From Bacillota bacterium (GTDB taxonomy: Bacteria; Bacillota; Clostridia; Christensenellales; SZUA-584): DNA of 18,716 nucleotides. Positions 1-6,613 of the stretch are shown in pieces. Where the stretch lies: positions 1 through 18,716 of the forward strand of contig JAEZIW010000139.1 in assembly GCA_023436525.1 (NCBI GenBank), read 5' to 3'. A program made the translations under genes and the position numbers. Under the pieces are notes generated by a model. The model ran no database searches and was not told where the DNA came from. It saw only the letters and a program-made list of their open reading frames with translations. How positions within the stretch are numbered: the stretch's first letter is position 1; every line of letters starts with the position of its first letter.

Positions 1-115
1 CCCCTATAGCGCTACATACGATGGCGTCACCGTCACGGCTGCCAACACAGACGAGGCACGCACAATGACGCTTGATTTCGGCGGCGGCCGTATCGCGACC
101 TTTGAATTCAGCGAT
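1..115 (+). repeat. Perfect direct repeat with 1421-1535 (flagellin duplication)
   Basis: Bases 1-115 are identical to 1421-1535, an offset of 1420 that holds along the whole of both flagellin genes. Identity ends at base 116 (A versus G at 1536). The identity probably extends upstream out of the window. It is part of the tandem flagellin duplication rather than a mobile repeat. Other long identical blocks shared by the pair are 431-501 and 541-588. Confidence 0.95.
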
Positions 116-592
116 ACCGTTTCGGAAAACGCGTTGGTTGACTCAACGCTCACATTTGATGTGAGTAACCAAGCTGCCAAAATTCAGACAGGTGCCAATG
201 CGGGTGAAACACTGGATATTTCCATCAGCGCAATGACTTCTACAGCGCTTGGACTGACTGATTTAAACATCAGCACACGCGGTGAAGCCGCACAGGGCGG
301 CAATCCGGCAACGGGTGCGACGCTGGCGATTACGTCTCTGCAGACCGCAATCAACACGGTATCCACCCAGCGTTCCAAGCTCGGTGCCACACAGAACCGT
401 CTTGAGCACAAAATCAACAACCTCGACACATCGGCCGAGAACCTGCAGGCTGCCGAAAGCCGCATCCGCGACATCGACATGGCCAAGCAGATGACTGAGT
501 TTACAACTCAGAACATTCTTGTTCAGGCCGCCACGGCGATGTTGGCTCAGGCGAATTCTGCGCCGCAGAACGTGCTCTCGCTGCTTAAGTAA
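1..592 (+). CDS. hag: Flagellin, 3' part only (5' end outside window)
   Basis: C-terminal part of a flagellin, the self-assembling subunit of the flagellar filament exported through the flagellar type III system. The reading frame is open from base 2 (base 1 is the last base of an Asn codon, judged from the downstream copy), so the gene continues upstream; the first internal Met at 65 is not a start. The visible part covers the variable central domain and the conserved C-terminal helix (AESRIRDIDMAKQMTEFTTQ, then a tail ending in NVLSLLK). It aligns without gaps to 1421-2012 of the next gene, with about 57 base differences by my hand count, and lacks that gene's final Gln codon. Stop TAA at 590-592. 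The gene symbol is by analogy with the single Bacillus flagellin; fliC is an equal alternative. Confidence 0.95.
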   Translation, partial: PYSATYDGVTVTAANTDEARTMTLDFGGGRIATFEFSDTVSENALVDSTLTFDVSNQAAKIQTGANAGETLDISISAMTSTALGLTDLNISTRGEAAQGGNPATGATLAITSLQTAINTVSTQRSKLGATQNRLEHKINNLDTSAENLQAAESRIRDIDMAKQMTEFTTQNILVQAATAMLAQANSAPQNVLSLLK

Positions 593-631
593 TCTTAAAG
601 GAGCTCTTGAGCTCTTAACAAACAGGCGCCA

Positions 632-668
632 AAACAGCCGTCGGGTATCCCGGCGGCTGTTTATATTT
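632..668 (+). terminator. Rho-independent terminator of the first flagellin
   Basis: A 14-bp stem (632-645 with 649-662, one G-T pair) closes a three-base TAT loop and runs into TTTATATTT. It lies 40 bases past the flagellin stop. The U-tract is interrupted by A residues, but the stem is strong. The same arm sequence (ACAGCC...GGCTGT) recurs in the terminator of the second flagellin, so the terminators were probably duplicated with the genes. Confidence 0.85.
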
Positions 669-724
669 ACAGGAAATGTTATTGAAAATAGGCCCCGAAT
701 TTTCGCGAATGTGAAATTCTTTTG

Positions 725-751
725 TAAAGTTTTGTTTCATACTGACGATAT
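725..751 (+). promoter_or_regulatory. Sigma-D (sigma-28) promoter of the second flagellin
   Basis: TAAA at 725-728, a spacer of exactly 15 bases, then GACGATAT at 744-751. The Gram-positive sigma-D consensus is TAAA-N15-GCCGATAT, so only one base of the -10 element departs. It is the only good promoter between the upstream terminator and the flagellin start. The predicted start of transcription is near 757-759, giving a leader of roughly 95-100 bases. The cognate sigma factor gene is at 9226-10014. Confidence 0.88.
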
Positions 752-771
752 AATAAATGTACAGATTAACA

Positions 772-849
772 ATACGGAGATGGCGCTGTCAACGATGCAA
801 CTGTTGACACGATACGGACGCCCTCAATAATCGTATTCATGGAGGAATT
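772..849 (+). promoter_or_regulatory. Flagellin leader with candidate CsrA-binding sites and ribosome binding site
   Basis: Three ANGGA motifs, the core recognised by CsrA, lie in the leader: ACGGA 774-778, ACGGA 814-818 and ATGGA 839-843. The first two sit in the same ATACGGA context; the third overlaps the Shine-Dalgarno GGAGGA (841-846), 8 bases before the ATG. Between sites one and two a 7-bp inverted repeat (787-793 TGTCAAC with 803-809 GTTGACA, 9-base loop) can form a hairpin. In Bacillus the flagellin leader carries CsrA sites, one of them over the Shine-Dalgarno sequence, and csrA is encoded here at 2682-2888. Binding is inferred, not shown. Confidence 0.6.
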
Positions 850-854
850 TTTTA

Positions 855-2015
855 ATGAGAATCAATAACAACATAATGGCGATGAACACGCACCGTCAGT
901 ACGCCACAAATAACAACAGCGTATCAAAATCCACCGAGAGACTTTCTTCGGGTCTCAAGATCAACCGCGCCGGTGACGATGCTGCCGGTCTTGCGATTTC
1001 CGAGAAAATGAGAGCGCAGATTCGCGGCCTCAATATGGCCTCCAAAAACAGCAATGACGCGATCTCTCTCGTGCAAACCGCTGAAGGCGCGCTCACAGAA
1101 ACGCACTCCATACTGCAGCGTATGAATGAGCTGGCTGTTCAATCGGCTTCGGACACCAACGAAGACATCGACCGCGACGCTCTGCAGGACGAGTTTGATG
1201 CTCTCCGCAGCGAAATTGACGACGTTGCCAAGAAGACAACCTTCAACAACAAAAATCTGCTTGACGGAACTTTTGGCTCTACCTCGCAGATCGCAGCGAC
1301 TTCAGCTGTTAAGGTTGAAGGCGGCGGTGCCGGAGCAGTGACAGGTCTTGTCAGCGTGAGCTTCAAGGGCTTCAGCGCGGGCGCTGGCCAAACCATTGTC
1401 TTTGCTGATAATGCCGGGAACCCCTATAGCGCTACATACGATGGCGTCACCGTCACGGCTGCCAACACAGACGAGGCACGCACAATGACGCTTGATTTCG
1501 GCGGCGGCCGTATCGCGACCTTTGAATTCAGCGATGCCGTTTCGGAAGACGCGTTGATTGACTCAACGCTCACATTTGATGTGACGAACGAAGCCGCGAA
1601 AATTCAGACCGGTGCCAATGCGGGCGAGACGCTGGATATTACCATCAACGCGATGACAGTTGATGCACTTGGCCTGGACGTTTTGAACATTAGAACACGC
1701 GGTGAAGCCGCAGTGGGTGCCACCCCGGCAACGGGCGCGACGCTCGCGATTACGACTCTTCAAAGCGCAATCAACACAGTATCCACGCAGCGCTCCAAGC
1801 TCGGTGCCACCCAGAACCGTCTTGAGCATAAGATCAACAACCTTGATACGTCGGCCGAGAACCTGCAGGCTGCCGAAAGCCGCATCCGCGACATCGACAT
1901 GGCCAAGCAGATGACTGAGTTCACAACGCAGAACATTCTGGTTCAGGCTGCAACGGCGATGTTGGCTCAGGCGAATTCTGCGCCGCAGAACGTGCTCTCG
2001 CTGCTTAAACAGTAA
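855..2015 (+). CDS. hag: Flagellin (full length)
   Basis: Major filament protein, 386 residues. The N-terminal domain (residues 1-140) begins MRINNNIMAMNTHRQYATNN and carries the typical SSGLKINRAGDDAAGLAISE segment. The variable surface domain is about 145-285, rich in Ala, Gly and Thr. The C-terminal helix (about 290-386) ends NVLSLLKQ. No signal peptide, as expected for a type III export substrate. The start is set by GGAGGA 8 bases upstream. It is transcribed from the sigma-D promoter at 725-751 and probably controlled by CsrA at the leader. The protein is also the expected partner that displaces FliW (2860-3345). It is the second of two tandem flagellins; most differences between them fall between positions equivalent to 121-320 of the first copy. 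Confidence 0.97.
   Translation: MRINNNIMAMNTHRQYATNNNSVSKSTERLSSGLKINRAGDDAAGLAISEKMRAQIRGLNMASKNSNDAISLVQTAEGALTETHSILQRMNELAVQSASDTNEDIDRDALQDEFDALRSEIDDVAKKTTFNNKNLLDGTFGSTSQIAATSAVKVEGGGAGAVTGLVSVSFKGFSAGAGQTIVFADNAGNPYSATYDGVTVTAANTDEARTMTLDFGGGRIATFEFSDAVSEDALIDSTLTFDVTNEAAKIQTGANAGETLDITINAMTVDALGLDVLNIRTRGEAAVGATPATGATLAITTLQSAINTVSTQRSKLGATQNRLEHKINNLDTSAENLQAAESRIRDIDMAKQMTEFTTQNILVQAATAMLAQANSAPQNVLSLLKQ
1421..1535 (+). repeat. Perfect direct repeat with 1-115 (within flagellin)
   Basis: Second copy of the 115-base identical block at the window start. It encodes the middle of the variable domain, an unexpected place for perfect identity given that coding sequence just downstream differs at about one base in seven. 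Confidence 0.95.
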
Positions 2016-2041
2016 GCCTACGATAATAGACAGACGCAATC

Positions 2042-2075
2042 ACAGCCATCGGTTAAACCGGTGGCTGTTTTGATT
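2042..2075 (+). terminator. Rho-independent terminator of the second flagellin
   Basis: A 12-bp stem (2042-2053 with 2057-2068, one T-G pair) with loop TAA, followed by TTTTGATTG. It begins 27 bases after the flagellin stop. Arms resemble those of the terminator at 632-662. Confidence 0.88.
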
Positions 2076-2305
2076 GTTCGAAAAAATACCCTTTAACCGG
2101 ACCCAAGACTGTAGCGATGTGTGTCAAGATTTTCTCGAACGCGGTCAGTCTTTTAACCTCCTCATTTCAAAACAATGGCTGAATGAGTAATGACGGATGG
2201 CAAGCCGTTTTTATGAACTGAAATTCACAGCCTCAATCGAGATTCGGGCATCACAGCAAAACGCGGAATCAGCCGTTAAAGATTGCGTTTCGAAATTAAT
2301 CAGCG

Positions 2306-2325
2306 TCTCCTCTAAGGAAACGCTT
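2306..2325 (+). repeat. 20-base repeat, copy 1, within a hairpin
   Basis: TCTCCTCTAAGGAAACGCTT, matching copy 2 at 2417-2436 except one base (A/G). It lies in a hairpin, 2302-2311 with 2315-2324, loop CTA, one mismatch. GAAACGC (2317-2323) is also complementary to GCGTTTC just upstream (2285-2291), so two exclusive pairings are possible. Both copies continue into a similar AGTG-containing segment. Confidence 0.8.
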
Positions 2326-2349
2326 CAGAGTGTCGATAAACCCCAATGA

Positions 2350-2388
2350 GTCATTCCGAGCCTGTCGCATACGCTCCAACGGAATGAC
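2350..2388. repeat. Palindromic element, GTCATTCCG...CGGAATGAC
   Basis: A perfect 9-bp inverted repeat (2350-2358 and 2380-2388) around 21 bases, with an inner GAGC/GCTC pair (2358-2361 and 2373-2376). The GTCATTCCGAGC core resembles short palindromic intergenic repeats dispersed in many bacterial genomes. Whether it is repeated in this genome cannot be seen from one window. No U-tract follows, so it is not a simple terminator. Confidence 0.65.
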
Positions 2389-2416
2389 ATAAGTACCTTT
2401 TTTGACAGCCTGCAGT

Positions 2417-2436
2417 TCTCCTCTAAGGAGACGCTT
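2417..2436 (+). repeat. 20-base repeat, copy 2, within a hairpin
   Basis: TCTCCTCTAAGGAGACGCTT, 19 of 20 bases identical to 2306-2325, 111 bases downstream in the same orientation. Forms a perfect 6-bp hairpin, 2417-2422 with 2426-2431, loop CTA. Here the inner pairing is perfect while the outer AGCGT/ACGCT pair of copy 1 is lost. Confidence 0.8.
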
Positions 2437-2641
2437 AAAAGTGCGACATCTCGGCTCATACGTATTGGGCTTAGATGCTCCTATAACGCTTTGCGGTCTC
2501 CAGAGAACATGAGAAGCACTTTCTCCTTCCGGTACACTGTTTGGCTGGTTTCGTGTCTTATATGGCCAGAGCCTGCCCCTTAAGGCGCACCGGCCATTCT
2601 GGCTATGCCTGCGTGCTGATTAACACAAAACCTGGCTTGCA

Positions 2642-2668
2642 TTAAAAAAGAGCCCTTATGCGGGGCTC
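2642..2668 (-). terminator. Rho-independent terminator after csrA
   Basis: On the minus strand GAGCCC (2668-2663) pairs with GGGCTC (2655-2650), followed by TTTTTTAAT. It lies 14 bases beyond the csrA stop and ends the late flagellar operon. Confidence 0.92.
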
Positions 2669-2681
2669 AGCGAATTATACG

Positions 2682-2888
2682 TTATTTGCCAAACGATATG
2701 GCCGGTGTTTTAGATGCTTCGCGGTTTAAATCGATTGTCTGCACCAGCAGCTCTTTGCGGTAAATGCGCATTTCTTTGGGCGCTTTAATGCCGATGCGCA
2801 CGCGGTCTCCTTCTATTGACAAGACCTCAATTTCAATATCTTGATCAAGCGCGATCCCCTCACCCGTTTTTCTCGACAACACCAGCAT
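2682..2888 (-). CDS. csrA: CsrA, translational repressor of flagellin
   Basis: Small RNA-binding dimer, 68 residues, that binds ANGGA motifs in mRNA leaders and blocks ribosome access. The canonical start MLVLSRKTGEGI is intact, with Leu4 and Arg44 (in MRIYRKEL), the two RNA-contacting positions, both present. The C-terminal tail (about residues 57-68) is short. AAAGGAGG sits 8 bases before the ATG. The gene starts inside the end of fliW (29-base overlap), so the two are probably translated together. It is the last gene of the late operon and points toward flagellin, whose leader (772-849) is its most likely target. Confidence 0.97.
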   Translation of the reverse strand: MLVLSRKTGEGIALDQDIEIEVLSIEGDRVRIGIKAPKEMRIYRKELLVQTIDLNREASKTPAISFGK

Positions 2889-3345
2889 CGCTTTGTCCTC
2901 CTTTGGTAAGGCTCTTCATGATCGCATCGTATATGGGCATCCTGATCGGCATTGTTGTCGCGTCGATAATAATCTGTTTACCGATTCCCTTAACCGCGTT
3001 AATCACAATGGGCGCCGCGAGATTTACCGTCATCTTTTCAATCGGCTCGGGAATCACCACCACATTCATAATTAGCAGATCATTCTGGCTTTGCACGTTC
3101 AGCTCATCCAGCTCGTTATCGCGAATGTCGATATAATAATCGTCCAGTATCTCAAATGTGAGAATCACAGGCAGCGCAATATATTTATTCTCTGTGGATT
3201 GCAGCCAATAAATCGGTTTGGTCTGCCCAACCTCAAGAATAATAAAATTATGCAGATCTTCAAAACCCGGAAGCCCCTGCGGGAATTCGATGAGTTTGCT
3301 GTCCTTGGTATCAAATGTACCGAAACGGTCTGTGTCGATAAGCAC
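2860..3345 (-). CDS. fliW: FliW, flagellin-binding antagonist of CsrA
   Basis: Flagellar assembly factor, 161 residues. In Bacillus FliW binds either free flagellin or CsrA; when flagellin leaves the cell, FliW is released and sequesters CsrA, allowing more flagellin to be made. The family signature is visible near the N-terminus (LIEFPQGLPGFEDLHNFIIL, about 19-38), with the WLQS segment following at about 48-51. The C-terminus (about 150-161) is slightly longer than is usual and encodes the start of csrA in another frame. The start is GTG, preceded by AAGGAGGG 7 bases upstream. It follows flgL by about 30 bases in the late operon. Confidence 0.96.
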   Translation of the reverse strand: MLIDTDRFGTFDTKDSKLIEFPQGLPGFEDLHNFIILEVGQTKPIYWLQSTENKYIALPVILTFEILDDYYIDIRDNELDELNVQSQNDLLIMNVVVIPEPIEKMTVNLAAPIVINAVKGIGKQIIIDATTMPIRMPIYDAIMKSLTKGGQSDAGVVEKNG

Positions 3346-3374
3346 GAAAAAGCCCTCCTTTTATTACCTGCCTG

Positions 3375-4310
3375 CTATTTAAGGAAATCCAGCAGCGACA
3401 GCTGGATAATATCGCTGCCAACCTGCAGCGATGCCTGATACACAGTCTCAGCCATTTTGTAATTCATGATGGCCTCGGCCTCGTCCACATCCTCAATTTT
3501 CGATTTGCGTTCGGTATACGTTATCACGTCATCTTCAAACCGATTCTGAATCAGCTCAAGACGGTTTGTTTTGCCGCCGATTTCCGCTTCAATCGCAAGA
3601 ACATTGTTCTGAGAATTCTGTATCTTCGTAATATACCCGCTGAGTTCATCAGAAGGTGCATCGCTTTTCAATGCTTTGTAGAAGTTATCCAGCGTGGTGT
3701 AAAGATTATCGTCACCGATGCCGAAAAGATGCGCACCGTTAATCGAAATTCCTAAAGTAATATTAAACCCCACCGAATAATTGATGCTGTCATCCGCCAT
3801 ATCAATTAATGCTGCGTTTGTTTCGTCTGTCAAATCAATGCCATTGTACTGTATATTTCCTGCAGCGTCCAGCGTAAACGGCGCATTGGTCACGTTATAA
3901 CCGCCGAAGATGTATTTATCACCCGTTTTTGCGTTGCCCACGGTCAGCAAATGATCGCGCAGCTGACCGATCAGGTCCGCAGCGGCAGCTTTATCTGTCG
4001 CGTCTAAGGTGCCGGTGGACTGGTTGACAGCCGTCTCGTAGGCGGTTTTTAAAATCTCGTTGAGCTCCAGCACCGATGATTCGGTTTCGTCCAGCCACGA
4101 AATGGCCTTGTCAACATTCTTCTGATACTGCTCTGTTTTATATAATTTTGTACGCACTTGCATTGCCGAAATCGCACCGATGGGATCGTCCGAGATTTTG
4201 TTGATCCGTTTGCCCGTGGACATTTGCCGCTGCATATCACCCACAGAATTCAGATTGTTGTTGACATTCTTAAGGTAATTGCTGAGCAGCATACTGTTTG
4301 TTACCCGCAT
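3375..4310 (-). CDS. flgL: FlgL, hook-filament junction protein
   Basis: Second of the two junction proteins joining hook and filament; 311 residues. The N-terminus (MRVTNSMLLSNYLKNVNNNL, then RQMSTGKRINKISDDP at about 28-43) and the C-terminus (KMAETVYQASLQVGSDIIQL) are flagellin-like helices, as known for this family, surrounding a short central domain (about 140-240). No signal peptide; exported by the flagellar system with FlgN as chaperone. GGAG lies before the ATG, 22 bases after the flgK stop. It is the penultimate structural gene before fliW-csrA in the late operon. Confidence 0.96.
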   Translation of the reverse strand: MRVTNSMLLSNYLKNVNNNLNSVGDMQRQMSTGKRINKISDDPIGAISAMQVRTKLYKTEQYQKNVDKAISWLDETESSVLELNEILKTAYETAVNQSTGTLDATDKAAAADLIGQLRDHLLTVGNAKTGDKYIFGGYNVTNAPFTLDAAGNIQYNGIDLTDETNAALIDMADDSINYSVGFNITLGISINGAHLFGIGDDNLYTTLDNFYKALKSDAPSDELSGYITKIQNSQNNVLAIEAEIGGKTNRLELIQNRFEDDVITYTERKSKIEDVDEAEAIMNYKMAETVYQASLQVGSDIIQLSLLDFLK

Positions 4311-4332
4311 TGTCTTCGCTCCTTCCCGTCTG

Positions 4333-5799
4333 TTACAAGCCGACCTTGCCCGTGCGGTTTATGAGGACTTCGAGTGCCTCGTCTAAAGCTGAAAGCACGC
4401 GCGATGCCGCACTGTAAGCGTGCTGGTATGTCATCATCTGAACCATTTCTTCATCCAGCGATACCCCGGAGATCGAATCTTTTCTCGACTGTAAATTGTC
4501 AACGATCGCCTGCTGGCTGTTATAAAGCGTTTCTGACGTTGAGCTTTGTATACCGAGTTCCACCACCACACTGTTTAAAAACTCTTCAAAGTTGCCCACA
4601 TCAACCATATTTGTGCGAGATGAAAGTTCGGCCAGCTCAAGCGCTACTGTGTTGTTGCCGGAATTCGTCGCCGTCACCGGCAAGCTGGAGGCGGCAATAT
4701 TTCTGACGCTGGCCAGCACATCGGCAGACAGCGACAGATTGCCTGCCGTGATATTTGCATACCCGCCTGGCGGTATTTCAAAGAATGCAATGTCGGTTAA
4801 TGAACCGGCCGCTCCAATCGGCTTGGTGTGGCCCGTTTCGTGGATGGCATTAAACTCTTGAGCAAGACTCCTTGCAAGCCTGTTTAAGTTATTGATGATA
4901 TATGGTATACCGATGTTGGTGGACGTGTTACCGTCCCTTAGGTTCTTATAAGCCATCAGCTTGCCGTCGTTATAGTCAAAATCGGTTGTCGTCCCCTGAT
5001 AATAAATATCGTAAAATCCCGTTGTCGGGTCGGCAACGGTCTCAAGCAGCGTTGCCGTTGTGTGATTGACCAGCTCGGTGCCTTCACATGTGACTATCAG
5101 CTGGTTGTCCGCATTCACATGATATTCAATATTAATTAACTGCGATAAATCGTCCAGCAGCAAATTACGCTTATCGCGTAAATCGTTGGCCTGTTCTCCC
5201 GAAAGTTCGAACCCCGCCACCTGTTGGTTATAGCTCGCAATCGATGTCAGCAGGTCGTTGATGTCGGTGACCGTGGCCCTCATATTATCATTGTACGTTG
5301 TTTGAAGACCGGTCAGCTGATTATAATAGTGACGGAAAGACTCGATCATTTTCTGAGCGTTTTCCTTCACACTGGTGCGAAACTCATCGTTAACCGGATC
5401 GTTTGCGAACTCACTGATGCTGTTGAAAAAATCCTTCATCGACATGGAAAGCCCGTTTTTAGAAAGCTCGTTCATCACTGTCTCAATATAATCGAGTTCC
5501 TCAGCTTTTGTTTTGTAATTACCCAGCGTTGCGCCTGCATTTCGGAATTGTCTGTCAAGATAATCGCTGCGGACCTGGTCGATCATCGTAATTTCCACGC
5601 CACCGCCGATCGTCCCTTTATTCACCTTGGAAATGCGTGTCAGTGAATTGCTTGGGTCGATGCTGTTTTGAATGATTCGCTGACGCGTATAACCCACCGT
5701 GTTGGCATTGGAAATATTGTGGCCGGTAAGGCTGATGCCCTGCTGGCTCACGCTGAGTCCCGTTTTCGCTATTTCCAGGCCATAAAATAAGCTTGACAT
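4333..5799 (-). CDS. flgK: FlgK, hook-associated protein 1
   Basis: First hook-filament junction protein, 488 residues. N-terminal rod/hook family motif is clear: LSVSQQGISLTGHNISNANT with GYTRQR following (about 15-42). The C-terminus matches the family: SGVSLDEEMVQMMTYQHAYS then RVLSALDEALEVLINR (about 443-482). The middle is variable. Secreted without a signal peptide, capping the hook before FlgL is added. The start has AAGGTGA upstream. It lies 11 bases after the end of flgN, its export chaperone, which fits their functional pairing. Confidence 0.97.
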   Translation of the reverse strand: MSSLFYGLEIAKTGLSVSQQGISLTGHNISNANTVGYTRQRIIQNSIDPSNSLTRISKVNKGTIGGGVEITMIDQVRSDYLDRQFRNAGATLGNYKTKAEELDYIETVMNELSKNGLSMSMKDFFNSISEFANDPVNDEFRTSVKENAQKMIESFRHYYNQLTGLQTTYNDNMRATVTDINDLLTSIASYNQQVAGFELSGEQANDLRDKRNLLLDDLSQLINIEYHVNADNQLIVTCEGTELVNHTTATLLETVADPTTGFYDIYYQGTTTDFDYNDGKLMAYKNLRDGNTSTNIGIPYIINNLNRLARSLAQEFNAIHETGHTKPIGAAGSLTDIAFFEIPPGGYANITAGNLSLSADVLASVRNIAASSLPVTATNSGNNTVALELAELSSRTNMVDVGNFEEFLNSVVVELGIQSSTSETLYNSQQAIVDNLQSRKDSISGVSLDEEMVQMMTYQHAYSAASRVLSALDEALEVLINRTGKVGL

Positions 5800-5810
5800 C
5801 TATTTCACCT

Positions 5811-6311
5811 TCATATCGATTGGTCTATCAAAAAAGTCTTTTCTTCTTTATCATTCACCCGGCCGACAGGTGAGTATGTCCCCAGCGGCCCGGTATGTCC
5901 TGCCAGCAGATTCACACAAAAGCTTGCGTACTGAAGCTGCGTTTCAATCAGCCCTTTGTTGGCTTTGTTACTGTTTTTAAGCTGAGACACAACATCCGAC
6001 AGCTCATCGCGAATCCTGATAAACTCGGTTCGCATATCGTCGCTTAGCAGCTCAATCATGTCGGATAAGCGCATGGTGTTTTTGGGCCTGTGGCTCAGCA
6101 TCGCGGCTCTCGCAATCAGCAGCTCACGCTCATTTTCCAGCTGTTTTATTCTTTTCAGCACAGTCATTTCGCGAGCCACAATCAGCTCCAAGCCCTGCAC
6201 ATCGTTATTAAACAGCACCTCTTTTTTTTGGGCCGCCAGAGACAGCATCTGCTTATATTCAACTGTTTCAAGCTCCAGCACCGATTTGAGCGCATTCAAA
6301 ACTCTGACCAC
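5811..6311 (-). CDS. flgN: FlgN-like export chaperone for FlgK and FlgL
   Basis: Cytoplasmic, largely helical protein of 166 residues. Family members hold the hook-associated proteins FlgK and FlgL and deliver them to the export gate. The visible features are long heptad-like helices (about 1-120, including LELETVEYKQMLSLAAQKKE) and a polar C-terminal tail, the usual FlgN_YvyG pattern. Sequence conservation in this family is low, so the call rests partly on position: between flgM and flgK, as in Bacillus (yvyG). The start is GTG, with a strong AAGGAGG 9 bases upstream; 18 bases separate it from flgM. Confidence 0.9.
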   Translation of the reverse strand: MVRVLNALKSVLELETVEYKQMLSLAAQKKEVLFNNDVQGLELIVAREMTVLKRIKQLENERELLIARAAMLSHRPKNTMRLSDMIELLSDDMRTEFIRIRDELSDVVSQLKNSNKANKGLIETQLQYASFCVNLLAGHTGPLGTYSPVGRVNDKEEKTFLIDQSI

Positions 6312-6329
6312 TTAATACCGCCTCCTTGG

Positions 6330-6602
6330 TTATCTTCCGAGAATTTTCTCAGCCACTTTGGAACCGGGCACAGAATAGGTTCCGTTCTTTATCTGTTCAG
6401 AGATTTCGTTAAAGCGCGAAACCTGCTCGGCGGAGCGCGTGTCCATCAGGTCCTGAGCCGCTTTCAATGCGGTGGAAAACGTTTTTGCGCCTTCCGTCAG
6501 TTCCGTTTTATCGGATACGTACGGCTGCTCCTCCGTCGTCTTTTTGGCTCGAACAACATACTCTTTTAAGAGTTCGCTCGGGCTTACAGAATTAATTCTC
6601 AT
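6330..6602 (-). CDS. flgM: FlgM, anti-sigma-28 factor
   Basis: Small export substrate, 90 residues, that binds sigma-D and blocks it until the hook-basal body is complete and FlgM is secreted. The C-terminal sigma-binding half is recognisable: VSRFNEISEQIKNGTYSVPG followed by KVAEKILGR (about 61-90). The N-terminal half is expected to be unfolded. AGGTGAT lies upstream of the ATG. It lies downstream of the sigma-D promoter at 8613-8640, so its synthesis is likely driven by its own target, a negative loop. sigD itself is about 2.6 kb upstream in the same direction. Confidence 0.95.
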   Translation of the reverse strand: MRINSVSPSELLKEYVVRAKKTTEEQPYVSDKTELTEGAKTFSTALKAAQDLMDTRSAEQVSRFNEISEQIKNGTYSVPGSKVAEKILGR

Positions 6603-6613
6603 CTATCATCACC

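Larger units (their letters stand above)
2073..2641. other. Unidentified non-coding region between converging terminators
   Basis: About 570 bases with no convincing gene on either strand. It separates the flagellin terminator (plus) from the csrA terminator (minus). It holds several inverted repeats: 2302-2311 with 2315-2324 (one mismatch), 2350-2358 with 2380-2388, 2417-2422 with 2426-2431, 2562-2570 with 2598-2606 (one G-T), and AGCACTTT (2515-2522) complementary to AAAAGTGC (2437-2444) enclosing about 70 bases. Two near-identical 20-base segments recur (2306-2325 and 2417-2436). I see no tRNA, tmRNA, RNase P or known riboswitch core and no clear promoter. It may encode a structured RNA or be a remnant of dispersed repeats. 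Confidence 0.55.

Noticed and set aside
780..830. A 16-codon open frame in the flagellin leader (ATGGCGCTG... to TAA), a possible leader peptide.
   Set aside because: The only Shine-Dalgarno-like sequence (GGAG 776-779) abuts the ATG, too close to initiate. The GGA is better explained as a CsrA-type site.
2402..2430. TTGACA at 2402-2407 as a promoter for an RNA in the intergenic region.
   Set aside because: No TATAAT-like element lies 16-18 bases downstream (the region reads TAAGGA).
2440..2570. The stretch around GGGCTTAGATGCT resembles the reverse complement of a segment near the 3' end of 23S rRNA.
   Set aside because: The similarity is confined to a dozen bases and does not continue on either side; no other rRNA sequence is near.
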